64,000 nt of DNA from positions 434,001-498,000 of the forward strand of contig CAWAMI010000002.1 in the NCBI GenBank assembly GCA_963783105.1, in the 5' to 3' direction. Each line of letters opens with the position of its first letter. Position 1 is the stretch's first letter. Positions 7,891 through 16,000 of this stretch are shown here, piece by piece. The notes under the pieces were generated by a model. The model was not told the DNA's origin. It did not search any database and saw only the letters and a list, made by a program, of their open reading frames with translations. The stretch is from JAVEDQ01 sp963783105. Its GTDB lineage: Bacteria; Actinomycetota; Actinomycetes; Frankiales; Frankiaceae. A program made the translations under genes and the position numbers.

Positions 7891-9354
7891 CTACCAGGAG
7901 GCCCGGGAGGCGAGCCCGAGGGCGTAGGACTCGAACCACGCACCGGCGGACGGCCCGCCGTTGCAGGCGCCGTCCGACTCACCGGGACGCTTGATCCAGA
8001 ACCACGCGTCCGCCCGGGTCGAGTTCGTTCCGGCACTCGGTCGTGCGCCGAGCGCCTGGTTGGCCGGGTTGCAGTAGTCGGGGGCCGGCCCGGCGCCGTT
8101 GCGACTCGTGTCGACGACGTAGTGCACGCCGAGGTCGGCAGCCAGGGCGTCGCCGTAGGCGACCTCGTTCGACAGCGGGTTGAAGTTCGCCACGTTCGTG
8201 GCGAAGCCGCGCACCTTGCTCAGGTCGAAGAGCCGCAGGCGCTGGGCCATGGTCGCGACCGGCTGCCAGTTGCTGTGGCCGCCGTCGAGGTAGACGGCGA
8301 CCGAGCCGGACGCCGTCAGCGCGTTGATCGCTGTTTTCAGGTTCGTGATCCGATCGGCCCTCGCGGCGTCGCTGAGGCAGTCCCACAAGGCGATCGAGTC
8401 GGGTTCGAGGACGACGACGGCACGGCGCGACCCGATGCCGGCGGCGAACTTCCCGATCCAGTCGGCGTACTGGGCCGTCGTCGTCACCCCGCCCGCGGAG
8501 TGCCCGCCACAGTCCCGGTCCGGGATGGCGTAGGCGACGAGCACCGGCAGGCTTCCGGCGGCGGTCGCGGCGTCGACGCGCTGGCCCACCGCCGCGGTGA
8601 GGCCGGCAGCCGGAACGGCGTCGGTGAACCAGCTGGCGGCCGGCTGGCCCGCGATCTTCCCGAGCAGAGCCGCGCCGGCGGTGTCGCCCGCCGTCTGCAG
8701 GGCGGCGGCGCGGACGGCCGCCGGGGCGTTGTGGTCGACGTAGAACGCCCGATTGGCGAACGGGTTGGTGGCGCTGGCCGGCGTCAGGGGCTTCACGCTG
8801 GAGCGCATCGCCACGTAGTCGACGCGCAGGTTGCGGTCGCACGCCGCCGTCATCCGATCGTTGGAGAACCCGATGCTCACGGCGTGCCTGCCCGCCCCCC
8901 ACGTGCCGGACCAGCCGTAGGTGGTCCACGTCGTCGCGGCCACGCTGGTCGTGGCGACGGTCCGGCCGTCCACCCGGACCGTCATCAGCGGCGCCCCGAC
9001 GCACTGGTCCCCCCGGGCTCGGACCTCGAACCAGGTCGACGCCACGGGCAGGTCCGCCGTGCCGGTTGCGGTGCCGTTGCGCACCATCCACAGGCCCGCC
9101 CTGGCGCTGGCCGTGCTGTCCGCGACGACGCGGCCGCCTACCAGCTTCTCCGCCTCCACCCGCACGGTCTCGTAGGGCGGTGCAGGCGTCGTCGGCGTAC
9201 AGGCCGCCGACGCGAGCAGCGGCACGGCAAGGGCACCGACGGTCAGCAGCCGACGCCAACCGCTCCGCGAGCTGTGGAGATCCCAGGACACCCTTGGGTT
9301 GTCGGCCCCGGCGCGAGCACACCCGATCGTCCGATCTGCCCAATCGTCTGCCAC
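7891..9354 (-). CDS. GH6 family 1,4-beta-glucanase/cellobiohydrolase with N-terminal carbohydrate-binding domain
   Basis: The product has 487 aa. A hydrophobic export signal (LLTVGALAVPLLASAAC, possible lipobox Cys52) is followed by a ~125-residue beta-sandwich (about 62-185) resembling CBM35/xylan-binding modules (…WFEVRARGDQCVGAPLMTV…), then a GH6 catalytic domain (about 195-487). Key GH6 residues are visible: Asp281 in IPDRDCGG and Asp319 in VVLEPDS, the conserved acid region. GH6 enzymes are inverting cellulases. Start choice is uncertain: GTG at 9291 (residue 22) would give a more normal signal peptide. It lies just downstream of the GH5 gene on the same strand, so the two probably act on the same beta-glucan. 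Confidence 0.88.
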   Translation of the reverse strand: MADDWADRTIGCARAGADNPRVSWDLHSSRSGWRRLLTVGALAVPLLASAACTPTTPAPPYETVRVEAEKLVGGRVVADSTASARAGLWMVRNGTATGTADLPVASTWFEVRARGDQCVGAPLMTVRVDGRTVATTSVAATTWTTYGWSGTWGAGRHAVSIGFSNDRMTAACDRNLRVDYVAMRSSVKPLTPASATNPFANRAFYVDHNAPAAVRAAALQTAGDTAGAALLGKIAGQPAASWFTDAVPAAGLTAAVGQRVDAATAAGSLPVLVAYAIPDRDCGGHSAGGVTTTAQYADWIGKFAAGIGSRRAVVVLEPDSIALWDCLSDAARADRITNLKTAINALTASGSVAVYLDGGHSNWQPVATMAQRLRLFDLSKVRGFATNVANFNPLSNEVAYGDALAADLGVHYVVDTSRNGAGPAPDYCNPANQALGARPSAGTNSTRADAWFWIKRPGESDGACNGGPSAGAWFESYALGLASRASW

Positions 9355-9398
9355 CGTTCGTCGTGCGCCGCAGCCCCGGCGGCTGGAGCCGTCGGAGC

Positions 9399-11048
9399 TC
9401 AGGCCGACGTGATCGTGGGCTGGTTCGGGGCGGCGCCGTTCGTGGCCACCTGCAGGCCGACGTGCTGCGGCTGCCCCGGCACGAGGGTCCGGGCCCAGGC
9501 GTCACCCGTGCAGCTCAGTACCCCACCCGCCGGCGTACAGCTCATACCCCATGCGTTGACGACGCTCGCTGCCGCGCCGTCCGGCCAGCTGATCCGCCAG
9601 CCCGCCCGCGGTGCCGCGCTGCCGACCGTCAGTTGCGCGACGTAGCCGCCCGGCCAGGACGACTGCAACTGCCAGCCGACCTGGAGCGGTCCCACCTGCG
9701 TCGCCGGAACCGGCGGCGGTGGGCCGGCAGGGGGCGTAGCAGCAGGAGGCGCAGGCGCAGGCGCCGGCGCGGCGGGCGCGGGAGCGGCGGGTGGCGGAGC
9801 GGCGGGTGGCGGAGCGGCGGGTGGCGCAGCGGCGGGTGGCGCAGCGATCGGGGCTGCGTTGCCGAGCACGGGCTTCAACGCCGCGAGCTTGGCCGCCTCG
9901 GGAGTTCGCCAGTCGTCCCGGACCAGCCCCCCGGTGTCTCCGCTGTTGGGATTGAAGGACCAGAAGGCGTAGCTGGTTCCGTTGGCCTTGAGGTAGGTGA
10001 CCAGCGAGCCGAGCCAGACCCGGTCCGAGGCATCGGTGTACTTGGTCCCGAACTCGCCGAGGAGGACGGGCGCCTTACCGGTGCGCGCGATATAGCCCCA
10101 GTTGCGGTCCCACACCCCGGGCAGGTTCGCGGGATAGTTGCCGGCCGAGAACCAGCTCTGCGGGTAGACGCTCCGCGGGTAGTCGTGCGGCGAGTAGACC
10201 AGCCGATTCGGGACGGCCAGGGCCACCGGTCGAGCGCCGGCGTCGCGGAGGTTGCCGCCCCACCAACTCGTACTGCGATCCGCGGACCGCTCGACTCCCT
10301 CGACCAGGATCAGCCATCTCGGGTTCACCGCCAGGGTGGCATTGCCGGCCCGCGTGGCTGCTGCGGCCCAGTCCCGCGAGCGGTCGCCGCATCCCCAGCA
10401 CGCCGGCCCGTGCGGTTCGTTGTGCAGGTCTGCACCGATGACGGTCGGGTTGCTCGCATAGCGCCGGGCGAGCATCTGCCAGTCCGCGATCCACCGCGCC
10501 TCGCTGTACCGGGACGTGTACCAGAGCTCGGACTGGCCTCCGGTGTCGGGCCGGTGCCGGTCGAGGATGACCTTGAGGCCGCGGCTGCCGGCTTCGTTGA
10601 CCAACACGTCCAGGACGCCCAACGGCTTCTTGCCGACCAGGTTCGGGTTCTTCGCATAGTCCACGGAGTTCACGACCACGCCGGGCTCGAGGCACTGATT
10701 CGCGAATGGCACGCGAAGCGCGTTGAAGCCGAAGCTTCGGATCTGATCCAGAGCCGAGCCCATCGAGACCGACCACAGGCCGTGCGGGACGCAGTTCGAC
10801 GTCTCGAGGCCGAACCAGTTCACGGCTCGGACCTGCACTGGTGCCCCGTTCTCCCCGACGATCCGAGGGCCGGCGGTGTGCAGCCAGCCGGCGGGCAGGA
10901 GCCCGCTCGCGGGAGGTGGCGCCGCCGCGTCGGCAGGCGCCGACCCGTTGACGACCAACGCGCCGACGGTCACCGACGCCGTCGAGGACACGATCGCGGC
11001 CAGCGTCACGAGACGCCGCCACCGGGCCAGCCGCCGCCCCCTTCGCAC
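9399..11048 (-). CDS. secreted GH5 cellulase with C-terminal CBM2
   Basis: The 549-aa secreted enzyme has an Arg-rich signal peptide (about 1-42, ADAAAP cleavage region), a GH5 catalytic domain (about 50-395) and a Pro/Ala-rich linker (about 398-455). A family-2 cellulose-binding module (about 456-549; GWQLQSSWPGGYVAQLTV with conserved Trp and a Cys pair) closes the protein. The acid/base is Glu211 (ADLHNEPHG) and the nucleophile Glu332 (VLLGEFGTKY), as in retaining GH5 endoglucanases. Linker DNA contains four exact or near-exact 15-bp repeats. Together with GH6 it forms a two-gene beta-glucan-degrading unit that faces the glycosyltransferase genes. Confidence 0.92.
   Translation of the reverse strand: MRRGRRLARWRRLVTLAAIVSSTASVTVGALVVNGSAPADAAAPPPASGLLPAGWLHTAGPRIVGENGAPVQVRAVNWFGLETSNCVPHGLWSVSMGSALDQIRSFGFNALRVPFANQCLEPGVVVNSVDYAKNPNLVGKKPLGVLDVLVNEAGSRGLKVILDRHRPDTGGQSELWYTSRYSEARWIADWQMLARRYASNPTVIGADLHNEPHGPACWGCGDRSRDWAAAATRAGNATLAVNPRWLILVEGVERSADRSTSWWGGNLRDAGARPVALAVPNRLVYSPHDYPRSVYPQSWFSAGNYPANLPGVWDRNWGYIARTGKAPVLLGEFGTKYTDASDRVWLGSLVTYLKANGTSYAFWSFNPNSGDTGGLVRDDWRTPEAAKLAALKPVLGNAAPIAAPPAAAPPAAPPPAAPPPAAPAPAAPAPAPAPPAATPPAGPPPPVPATQVGPLQVGWQLQSSWPGGYVAQLTVGSAAPRAGWRISWPDGAAASVVNAWGMSCTPAGGVLSCTGDAWARTLVPGQPQHVGLQVATNGAAPNQPTITSA
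9781..9840. repeat. 15-bp tandem repeat in GH5 linker
   Basis: Four consecutive 15-bp units (GGAGCGGCGGGTGGC; the fourth differs by one base) encode the PPAAP repeats of the linker between the GH5 domain and CBM2. The unit is a multiple of three, so copy-number change would only lengthen or shorten the linker. Confidence 0.9.
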
Positions 11049-11551
11049 TCGTCCCCCGTTCCGCTTCCGCCTGAGCCTCTCGCCGACGCGCCACTTCCAT
11101 CGACGTCGGGACCTCGCGACGGGAGCCTCATCAACCGTGCGTTACCAGCAGACAGCAGCCTGTCACAGTCGGTCGAGCCGCCCGACACCGCGTCCCGGAC
11201 ACCGCCGGAGACCGCCGTCATTTCGGCACGTCATCGGGCCGGTTTCGTCCATATGCAGGAATGCGAACGCCCGCTCGGCGCAATACGGATTACGCCGTAC
11301 ACCAGGAACCAGATTGCTCTGTGCGGCGGGTGTTCTGTGATGGCTCTCTCGCTAATTTTCTTGGTGTCGGTGCACATTCGCCGACGACCAGGAACCGCCG
11401 GTTCCTGGTGGTAGCGATGATCCGAGCCGTCCTCACCGGTGCAGATGCGCACACGGAGAAACACGGTCGCCTAGATGGCTCGGGAAGCGAGTGGCGAGAC
11501 CGGACCGCCCAGCCATGGGTCGTGACCACGACCCGGACGTCGGACGGACAG
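11049..11551. promoter_or_regulatory. divergent intergenic region between glucanase and glycosyltransferase genes
   Basis: This ~500-bp stretch has no convincing gene and separates the minus-strand GH5-GH6 pair from the plus-strand lipoprotein-GT2 pair, so it must contain the promoters of both. It includes a locally AT-rich patch (about 11331-11380, with GCTAATTTTCTTGG), unusual for this genome, and a repeated 10-mer ACCAGGAACC described separately. Confidence 0.6.
11387..11409. promoter_or_regulatory. 10-bp palindrome, candidate operator
   Basis: A perfect dyad ACCAGGAACC-GCC-GGTTCCTGGT spans this position. The same 10-mer ACCAGGAACC occurs once more as a direct copy at 11301-11310, 86 bp upstream, on the other side of the AT-rich patch. 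This arrangement is typical of a dimeric regulator binding at two sites across a divergent promoter. No regulator gene lies adjacent. Confidence 0.5.
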
Positions 11552-12286
11552 ATGACCATGAGCAGGACAACACCTGCGCCTCCCCTGGTGCGGGCGCCCT
11601 CCGAGATCCCCGGCGGCCTCCCGCCGCGGGTCCGCCGGGCATCGGCGACGTTCGTCGGTCTGATCGCCGGCACGGCCCTCCTCGCCGGATGCGCGGTGCC
11701 GGACGTGGCCAGCATGAGCCCGAACCTGCCCGAGCGGCCGCACCCCGCCGGCAGCCCGGCTCCCGCGACCGACACGGCCGCCGCAGCGCCGTCGAGTCCC
11801 GTCACAGTGGCCCCGGCGGGCACGAGCGTTACCCCGCCGGTCGACCGCGGCGACCTGTACCGCGGCTCGCTGACCCGCAAGCTCGACGTGGGCTTCCGCA
11901 AGCTGATCGTCGACTACTGGATCGATGACGATCCGGGGGACCTGAGCGCGGGCACGCCGACCGTCGTGAAGCTCTCGGCGCGCTTCGAGGACAGCGACAA
12001 CGAGCACGCCGTGAAGGTCTCCCGCTTCCTCGCGACGAAGGACGACGGCGCCACGTCGACGACCCTCGCCGAGGACCGGGGAGAGTTCGTCCTCACCCCG
12101 CCGTTCTCCTACGGCACCGCGCTGACCGTCCGCCCCGCGGACCCCGCGGCGACGTCCGTCACCGTCACCATCCAGTTCGAGTTGCTCGTCGAGAGCATCC
12201 CCGGCTCCGGTGCCTACTTCCGGCAGACCGTCCTCGACACCGTCCGCATCGCCCTGCCTGCCACCAACCGAGGTACCGCATCATGA
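11552..12286 (+). CDS. lipoprotein coupled to glycosyltransferase
   Basis: The product has 244 aa from ATG 11552 (an alternative ATG lies two codons later). A long Arg-containing N-terminus leads to the signal helix and lipobox TALLAGC (Cys about residue 48), a Pro/Ala/Ser linker and a ~130-residue beta-rich outer domain (…KLDVGFRKLIVDYWIDD…). No family is recognised. The stop codon overlaps the ATG of the GT2 gene (ATGA), so it is translationally coupled to it; a role as surface-exposed partner in polysaccharide export or assembly is an inference from that coupling. Confidence 0.75.
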   Translation: MTMSRTTPAPPLVRAPSEIPGGLPPRVRRASATFVGLIAGTALLAGCAVPDVASMSPNLPERPHPAGSPAPATDTAAAAPSSPVTVAPAGTSVTPPVDRGDLYRGSLTRKLDVGFRKLIVDYWIDDDPGDLSAGTPTVVKLSARFEDSDNEHAVKVSRFLATKDDGATSTTLAEDRGEFVLTPPFSYGTALTVRPADPAATSVTVTIQFELLVESIPGSGAYFRQTVLDTVRIALPATNRGTAS

Positions 12287-13827
12287 CCCACGAGATCCTG
12301 CTCGCCCGCACCAGCGGCGACGTCCACACGATCACCAACCTGCCCGCGACCATCCCGCCGGCGCCCCAGAACCCGCTGCCGGCGAAGACCGCGCTCCGGA
12401 CCCGGTTCGCCGAGGCGGGCAAGGTGCTCATCGCTCCGCCGACCGTGCCGTCGGCACGGGCGGAGGAGCCGGCGGAGACGACCCGGCACGCGACGATCGC
12501 GTGCATCATCCCCGCCTACAACGAGCAGGACTCGATCGGCGACGTGCTCCGGTCGCTGCTCGCCCAGACGCGGTTGCCGGACGTCATCCACGTCATCGTG
12601 AACAACACCGACGACAACACCCTCGAGGTCTGCGAGCCCTTCGTCGGCTACCACGAGCGCACCGTCAAGGGGGTCACGTACGCCACGCGGATCTTCGTCC
12701 ACGACATGGGCGAGAACGCGGACAAGAAGGTCGGCGCTCTCAACTACGGCTTCCGCCTCTCCCGCACCTACGACTACATCCTCGGCGTCGACGGCGACAC
12801 GACCCTCGACAAGCACGTCGTCGAGTACCTCGAGCTCGAGATCGTCGACGACCCGCGCATCGGCGGCATCTCGGCGATCTACTCGATCGACAAGTCCAAG
12901 ATCTCGGGCGCGATGGCGAAGTTCCTCGTGGCGGGCCAGCGGGCCCAGTTCGCGGGCTTCAACATGGACAACCTGCTCCGCGGCCGCAACATGGCGGTGC
13001 TCGGGGGCCAGTGCAGCATCTTCTCGGTGGCGGCACTCAAGGCCGTGATGGCGCGGTACCACCAGCGCTCGCCCTGGGTCCGGGACTCGGAGGTCGAGGA
13101 CTCGAAGCTGTCGCTGCAGATCAAGGACGTCGGGTACAGCACGAAGATCAGCTCGCGCGCCCGGGCCTTCGTCGGCCCGATGACCAATCTGCGGGCGCTC
13201 CACGGCCAGCAGGTCAAGTGGAACTTCGGCGCCATCGACCTGCTGTGGCCGGGAACCCGCGGCGACAACAAGGGGCAGCCGCTGCACCCGAACCTGCGCC
13301 TGCGGTGGTTCGAGAACGTCTCGATGCTGTTCAACATCTGCACCCGCATGACCTTCCTGCTGCTCCTGGCGGCCGCCCTGTCCATCCACGCGTTCGTGTT
13401 CAACCCGATCTGGCTCATCCCGCCGGCCGTGGCCGCCCTGCTGAACCTGCGGCTGGCGATGTCGATGCACGACAAGTCCGCCTCGGACCTGATGTACGGA
13501 GCGACCCTGCTCGGCGCAGAGATGTACATGTGGATCCGAATGGGCCACTTCGTCTCGGCCTGGACGCAGTTCTTCGCCCGGGTCGAGAAGGACAACTGGG
13601 CGGCGCAGGCATCCGCCGAGAAGGGGCGCGGCTCCGCCTACGCCTTCCCGGCCGTCGTCGCGGTTGCGGTCTTCGCGGTCCTCATCGTCGCCTGGCACCA
13701 GCAGACGATCTACGTGCAGGCGGCGATCCTCTCGATCGGGTGGCCGGTCCTCTACCTGATCACGGTGGTCCAGACCCTGTTCATGCTGCGCAAGCTGATC
13801 CGCCGGCAGCGGGGCTTCACCGTCTGA
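12283..13827 (+). CDS. processive family-2 glycosyltransferase (cellulose-synthase-like), membrane protein
   Basis: The 514-aa product has a GT2 domain starting at TIACIIPAYNEQDSIGD (about 71-87). The DxD motif is VDGDTTLD (Asp170, Asp172), the acceptor-site acidic pair is VEDSKLS (Glu272-Asp273), and QQVKW (309-313) matches the QxxRW signature of processive beta-glycan synthases. C-terminal hydrophobic helices at about 354-392 and 455-505 would form the export channel. These are the hallmarks of enzymes that build beta-linked polymers (cellulose, hyaluronan, poly-GlcNAc) at the membrane. There is no PilZ domain. Being opposite GH6 and GH5-CBM2 genes makes a beta-glucan product the leading hypothesis; the actual sugar is unknown. 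Confidence 0.87.
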   Translation: MTHEILLARTSGDVHTITNLPATIPPAPQNPLPAKTALRTRFAEAGKVLIAPPTVPSARAEEPAETTRHATIACIIPAYNEQDSIGDVLRSLLAQTRLPDVIHVIVNNTDDNTLEVCEPFVGYHERTVKGVTYATRIFVHDMGENADKKVGALNYGFRLSRTYDYILGVDGDTTLDKHVVEYLELEIVDDPRIGGISAIYSIDKSKISGAMAKFLVAGQRAQFAGFNMDNLLRGRNMAVLGGQCSIFSVAALKAVMARYHQRSPWVRDSEVEDSKLSLQIKDVGYSTKISSRARAFVGPMTNLRALHGQQVKWNFGAIDLLWPGTRGDNKGQPLHPNLRLRWFENVSMLFNICTRMTFLLLLAAALSIHAFVFNPIWLIPPAVAALLNLRLAMSMHDKSASDLMYGATLLGAEMYMWIRMGHFVSAWTQFFARVEKDNWAAQASAEKGRGSAYAFPAVVAVAVFAVLIVAWHQQTIYVQAAILSIGWPVLYLITVVQTLFMLRKLIRRQRGFTV

Positions 13828-13846
13828 ACAGGCCACGCGGTGCAGG

Positions 13847-13877
13847 GAGCGCCGGCAGGGATCCCCTGCCGGCGCTC
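13847..13877 (+). terminator. strong hairpin terminator after GT2 gene
   Basis: Fourteen-base perfect arms (GAGCGCCGGCAGGG / CCCTGCCGGCGCTC) flank a 3-base loop, 19 bp after the GT2 stop codon. No U-tract follows, as is common in actinobacteria. Confidence 0.75.
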
Positions 13878-14103
13878 TCGCGTGCCAGGAGCACTATCGG
13901 ATCCAGCGACTCCGGCGCCAGCCCGTTGGCCGCCGTGCAGACGAGCAACGCGTCGCAGTACCGAGCGTCGACGAAGGCTTCAGCGGAGACGTCGGGGCGA
14001 GAGCAAGATCGTGTGCAACGCAGTTGATCGACACGCCGCGCCCGTGGTGCCGGTCGCGGGTGTGTCGATCTTCTCCGTTGCCGACGATCTTGGGCAGATC
14101 GAC
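13878..14103. other. intergenic region with possible gene remnant
   Basis: No intact gene is present. On the minus strand a stretch from about 14005 to 13880 reads as protein-like sequence (…AFVDARYCDALLVCTAANGL…) without a plausible start or family, and it runs into the terminator hairpin; it may be the 3' remnant of a lost gene. A 9-bp inverted repeat GATCGACAC/GTGTCGATC (14026-14034 and 14062-14070) lies downstream of the acyl-CoA dehydrogenase stop. Confidence 0.35.
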
Positions 14104-15915
14104 TCAGAACCAATCCGGCGAGGCCTCGACGGTCGTCCGGTCGAGGCTTTCGAGCAGGTCGAACTGCGGACCCGTCTTCGGCAGCTCGTAACGGAAGAAG
14201 TACCGCGCCGCCGCCCGCTTGCCGTCGTAGAAGGCGCCCGGCCGCTCGCCCGCGACGAGCCGCTGCTCCAGCCACATCCAGGCCATCACGACGTGGCCGA
14301 CGGCCTCGAGATAGACCGACGCGTTGGCCAGCGCGGTGTCGATCTCGCCCGACCCCCACAGCGTCATCGTGACTCCCGCGACGCGCTGCACCGCCAGCTG
14401 CAGCTGCGTGGCCAGCTCCGCCGACTCGCCGCCCGCCTCGGTGGCCCGGGCCACCGTGGCGCCGATGGTCTCCGCGAGCAGCCTCAGCCCGGCGCCCTGC
14501 TCCATGACGACCTTGCGGCCGAGCAGGTCGAGCCCCTGGATGCCGTGGGTCCCCTCGTGGATCGGGTTCAGCCGGTTGTCCCGGTAGAGCTGCTCGACGT
14601 CGTACTCGCGGGTGTAGCCATAGCCGCCGTGCACCTGGATGGCGAGGCTGTTCGCCTCGAGGCACCACTGCGACGGCCAGCTCTTCGCGATCGGGGTCAG
14701 CATCTCGAGCAGCAGGTGGGCGCGCTTGCGCTCGCCCTCGGTCTCGGCGGTCCGCTCGTCGTCGAGCAGCCGGGCGCAGTAGAAGATCAGGCCCAGCGCG
14801 GCCTCGACGTAGGACTTCTGCGCGAGCAGCATCCGCTTCACGTCGGCGTGCTCGATGATCGGGACCTGCGGGCTGGTCGGGTCCTTGGCCGTGATCGACC
14901 GGCCCTGCGGCCGGATGCGTGCGTACTCGACGGCCTTGAGGTAGCCGGTGTAGCCGAGCGCGGTCGCGCCGGCGCCGACCCCGACGCGGGCCTCGTTCAT
15001 CATGTGGAACATGTAGGACAGGCCGCGGTGCTGCTCACCGACGAGGAAGCCCACCGCGCCGGGTTCCCCGCCGGGCCGGTACTTGCCCTCGCCGAAGTTG
15101 AGCATCGTGTTCGTCGTGCCGCGGTAGCCCATCTTGTGGTTCAGGCCGGCGAGGACGACGTCGTTGCGCTCGCCGATCGAGCCGTCGTCGTTGACCAGGA
15201 ACTTGGGGACGACGAACAGCGAGATGCCCTTCACCCCGGGCGGCCCGCCGGGGATCTTCGCCAGCACCAGGTGGACGATGTTCTCGCCCAGCTCGTGCTC
15301 GCCTGCGGAGATCCACATCTTGTTGCCGAACAGGCGGTACGAACCGTCCGGCCGGCCGTTGACGAGATGGGGCTCGGCGCGCGTGGTGATGTCGGCCAGC
15401 GACGAGCCGGCCTGCGGCTCGGACAGGCACATCGTCCCGTAGAAGCGGCCCTCGATCATCGGCTTGACGTAGGTGTCGACCTGCTCGGGCGTGCCGTGCG
15501 CGACGATCAGGTTGGCGTTGCCGATCGACAGGAACGGGTAGCTCGAACTGCCGACGTTCGCGGCCTGGAACCAGGCGAAGCAGGCCGCGGCCACGACCCC
15601 GGGCAGCTGCATGCCGCCGAGCTCGTAGTCGAAGGCGCTCCCGGTCAGGCCGGCCTCGGCGAAGACCTTCAGCGCCTCGGCGACCTCGGGGATCATCGTC
15701 ACCCGCTCGCCGTCGAAGGTCGGCTCCTGGGCGTCGGCCTTCTTGTTGTGCGTCGCGAAGTGCCGGGTCGCGATCTGCTCGGAGAGGTCGAGCACCGCGT
15801 CGAACGTCTCGCGGCTGTGGTCGGCGAACCGCGGCCGCTTGGTCAGGAGCTCGACGTCGAGCCACTCGTAGAGCAGGAACTCGAGGTCGCGTCGCGAGAG
15901 GAGCTGCGAGGGCAT
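14104..15915 (-). CDS. acyl-CoA dehydrogenase, long DmdC/FadE-like subfamily
   Basis: The 603-aa product belongs to the longer acyl-CoA dehydrogenase group with an N-terminal extension and an extra C-terminal domain (DmdC-like). Visible signatures are the middle-domain TMCLSEPQAGSSLADI flavin/substrate segment, KMWISAGEH, the VHGGYGYTREYDVEQLYRDN helix and NPIHEGTHGIQGLDLLGRK, where the Glu of HEGT is the candidate catalytic base. It would oxidise an acyl-CoA thioester to the 2-enoyl-CoA with FAD, passing electrons to ETF. No beta-oxidation partners are adjacent; it stands alone, convergent to the GT2 operon. Confidence 0.9.
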   Translation of the reverse strand: MPSQLLSRRDLEFLLYEWLDVELLTKRPRFADHSRETFDAVLDLSEQIATRHFATHNKKADAQEPTFDGERVTMIPEVAEALKVFAEAGLTGSAFDYELGGMQLPGVVAAACFAWFQAANVGSSSYPFLSIGNANLIVAHGTPEQVDTYVKPMIEGRFYGTMCLSEPQAGSSLADITTRAEPHLVNGRPDGSYRLFGNKMWISAGEHELGENIVHLVLAKIPGGPPGVKGISLFVVPKFLVNDDGSIGERNDVVLAGLNHKMGYRGTTNTMLNFGEGKYRPGGEPGAVGFLVGEQHRGLSYMFHMMNEARVGVGAGATALGYTGYLKAVEYARIRPQGRSITAKDPTSPQVPIIEHADVKRMLLAQKSYVEAALGLIFYCARLLDDERTAETEGERKRAHLLLEMLTPIAKSWPSQWCLEANSLAIQVHGGYGYTREYDVEQLYRDNRLNPIHEGTHGIQGLDLLGRKVVMEQGAGLRLLAETIGATVARATEAGGESAELATQLQLAVQRVAGVTMTLWGSGEIDTALANASVYLEAVGHVVMAWMWLEQRLVAGERPGAFYDGKRAAARYFFRYELPKTGPQFDLLESLDRTTVEASPDWF

Positions 15916-16000
15916 GGGACCACGGTAAGCCGAGGAACTGCTTGCCTCTTCAAATCGTTGAACTATCTACCAAGGCCCCGAACCGAGCCCGAGGAGACGC

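Noticed and set aside
13880..14010. Short minus-strand coding-like stretch after the GT2 terminator treated as a gene
   Set aside because: There is no start codon with ribosome-binding site and no family, and it overlaps a terminator; kept only as a possible remnant.
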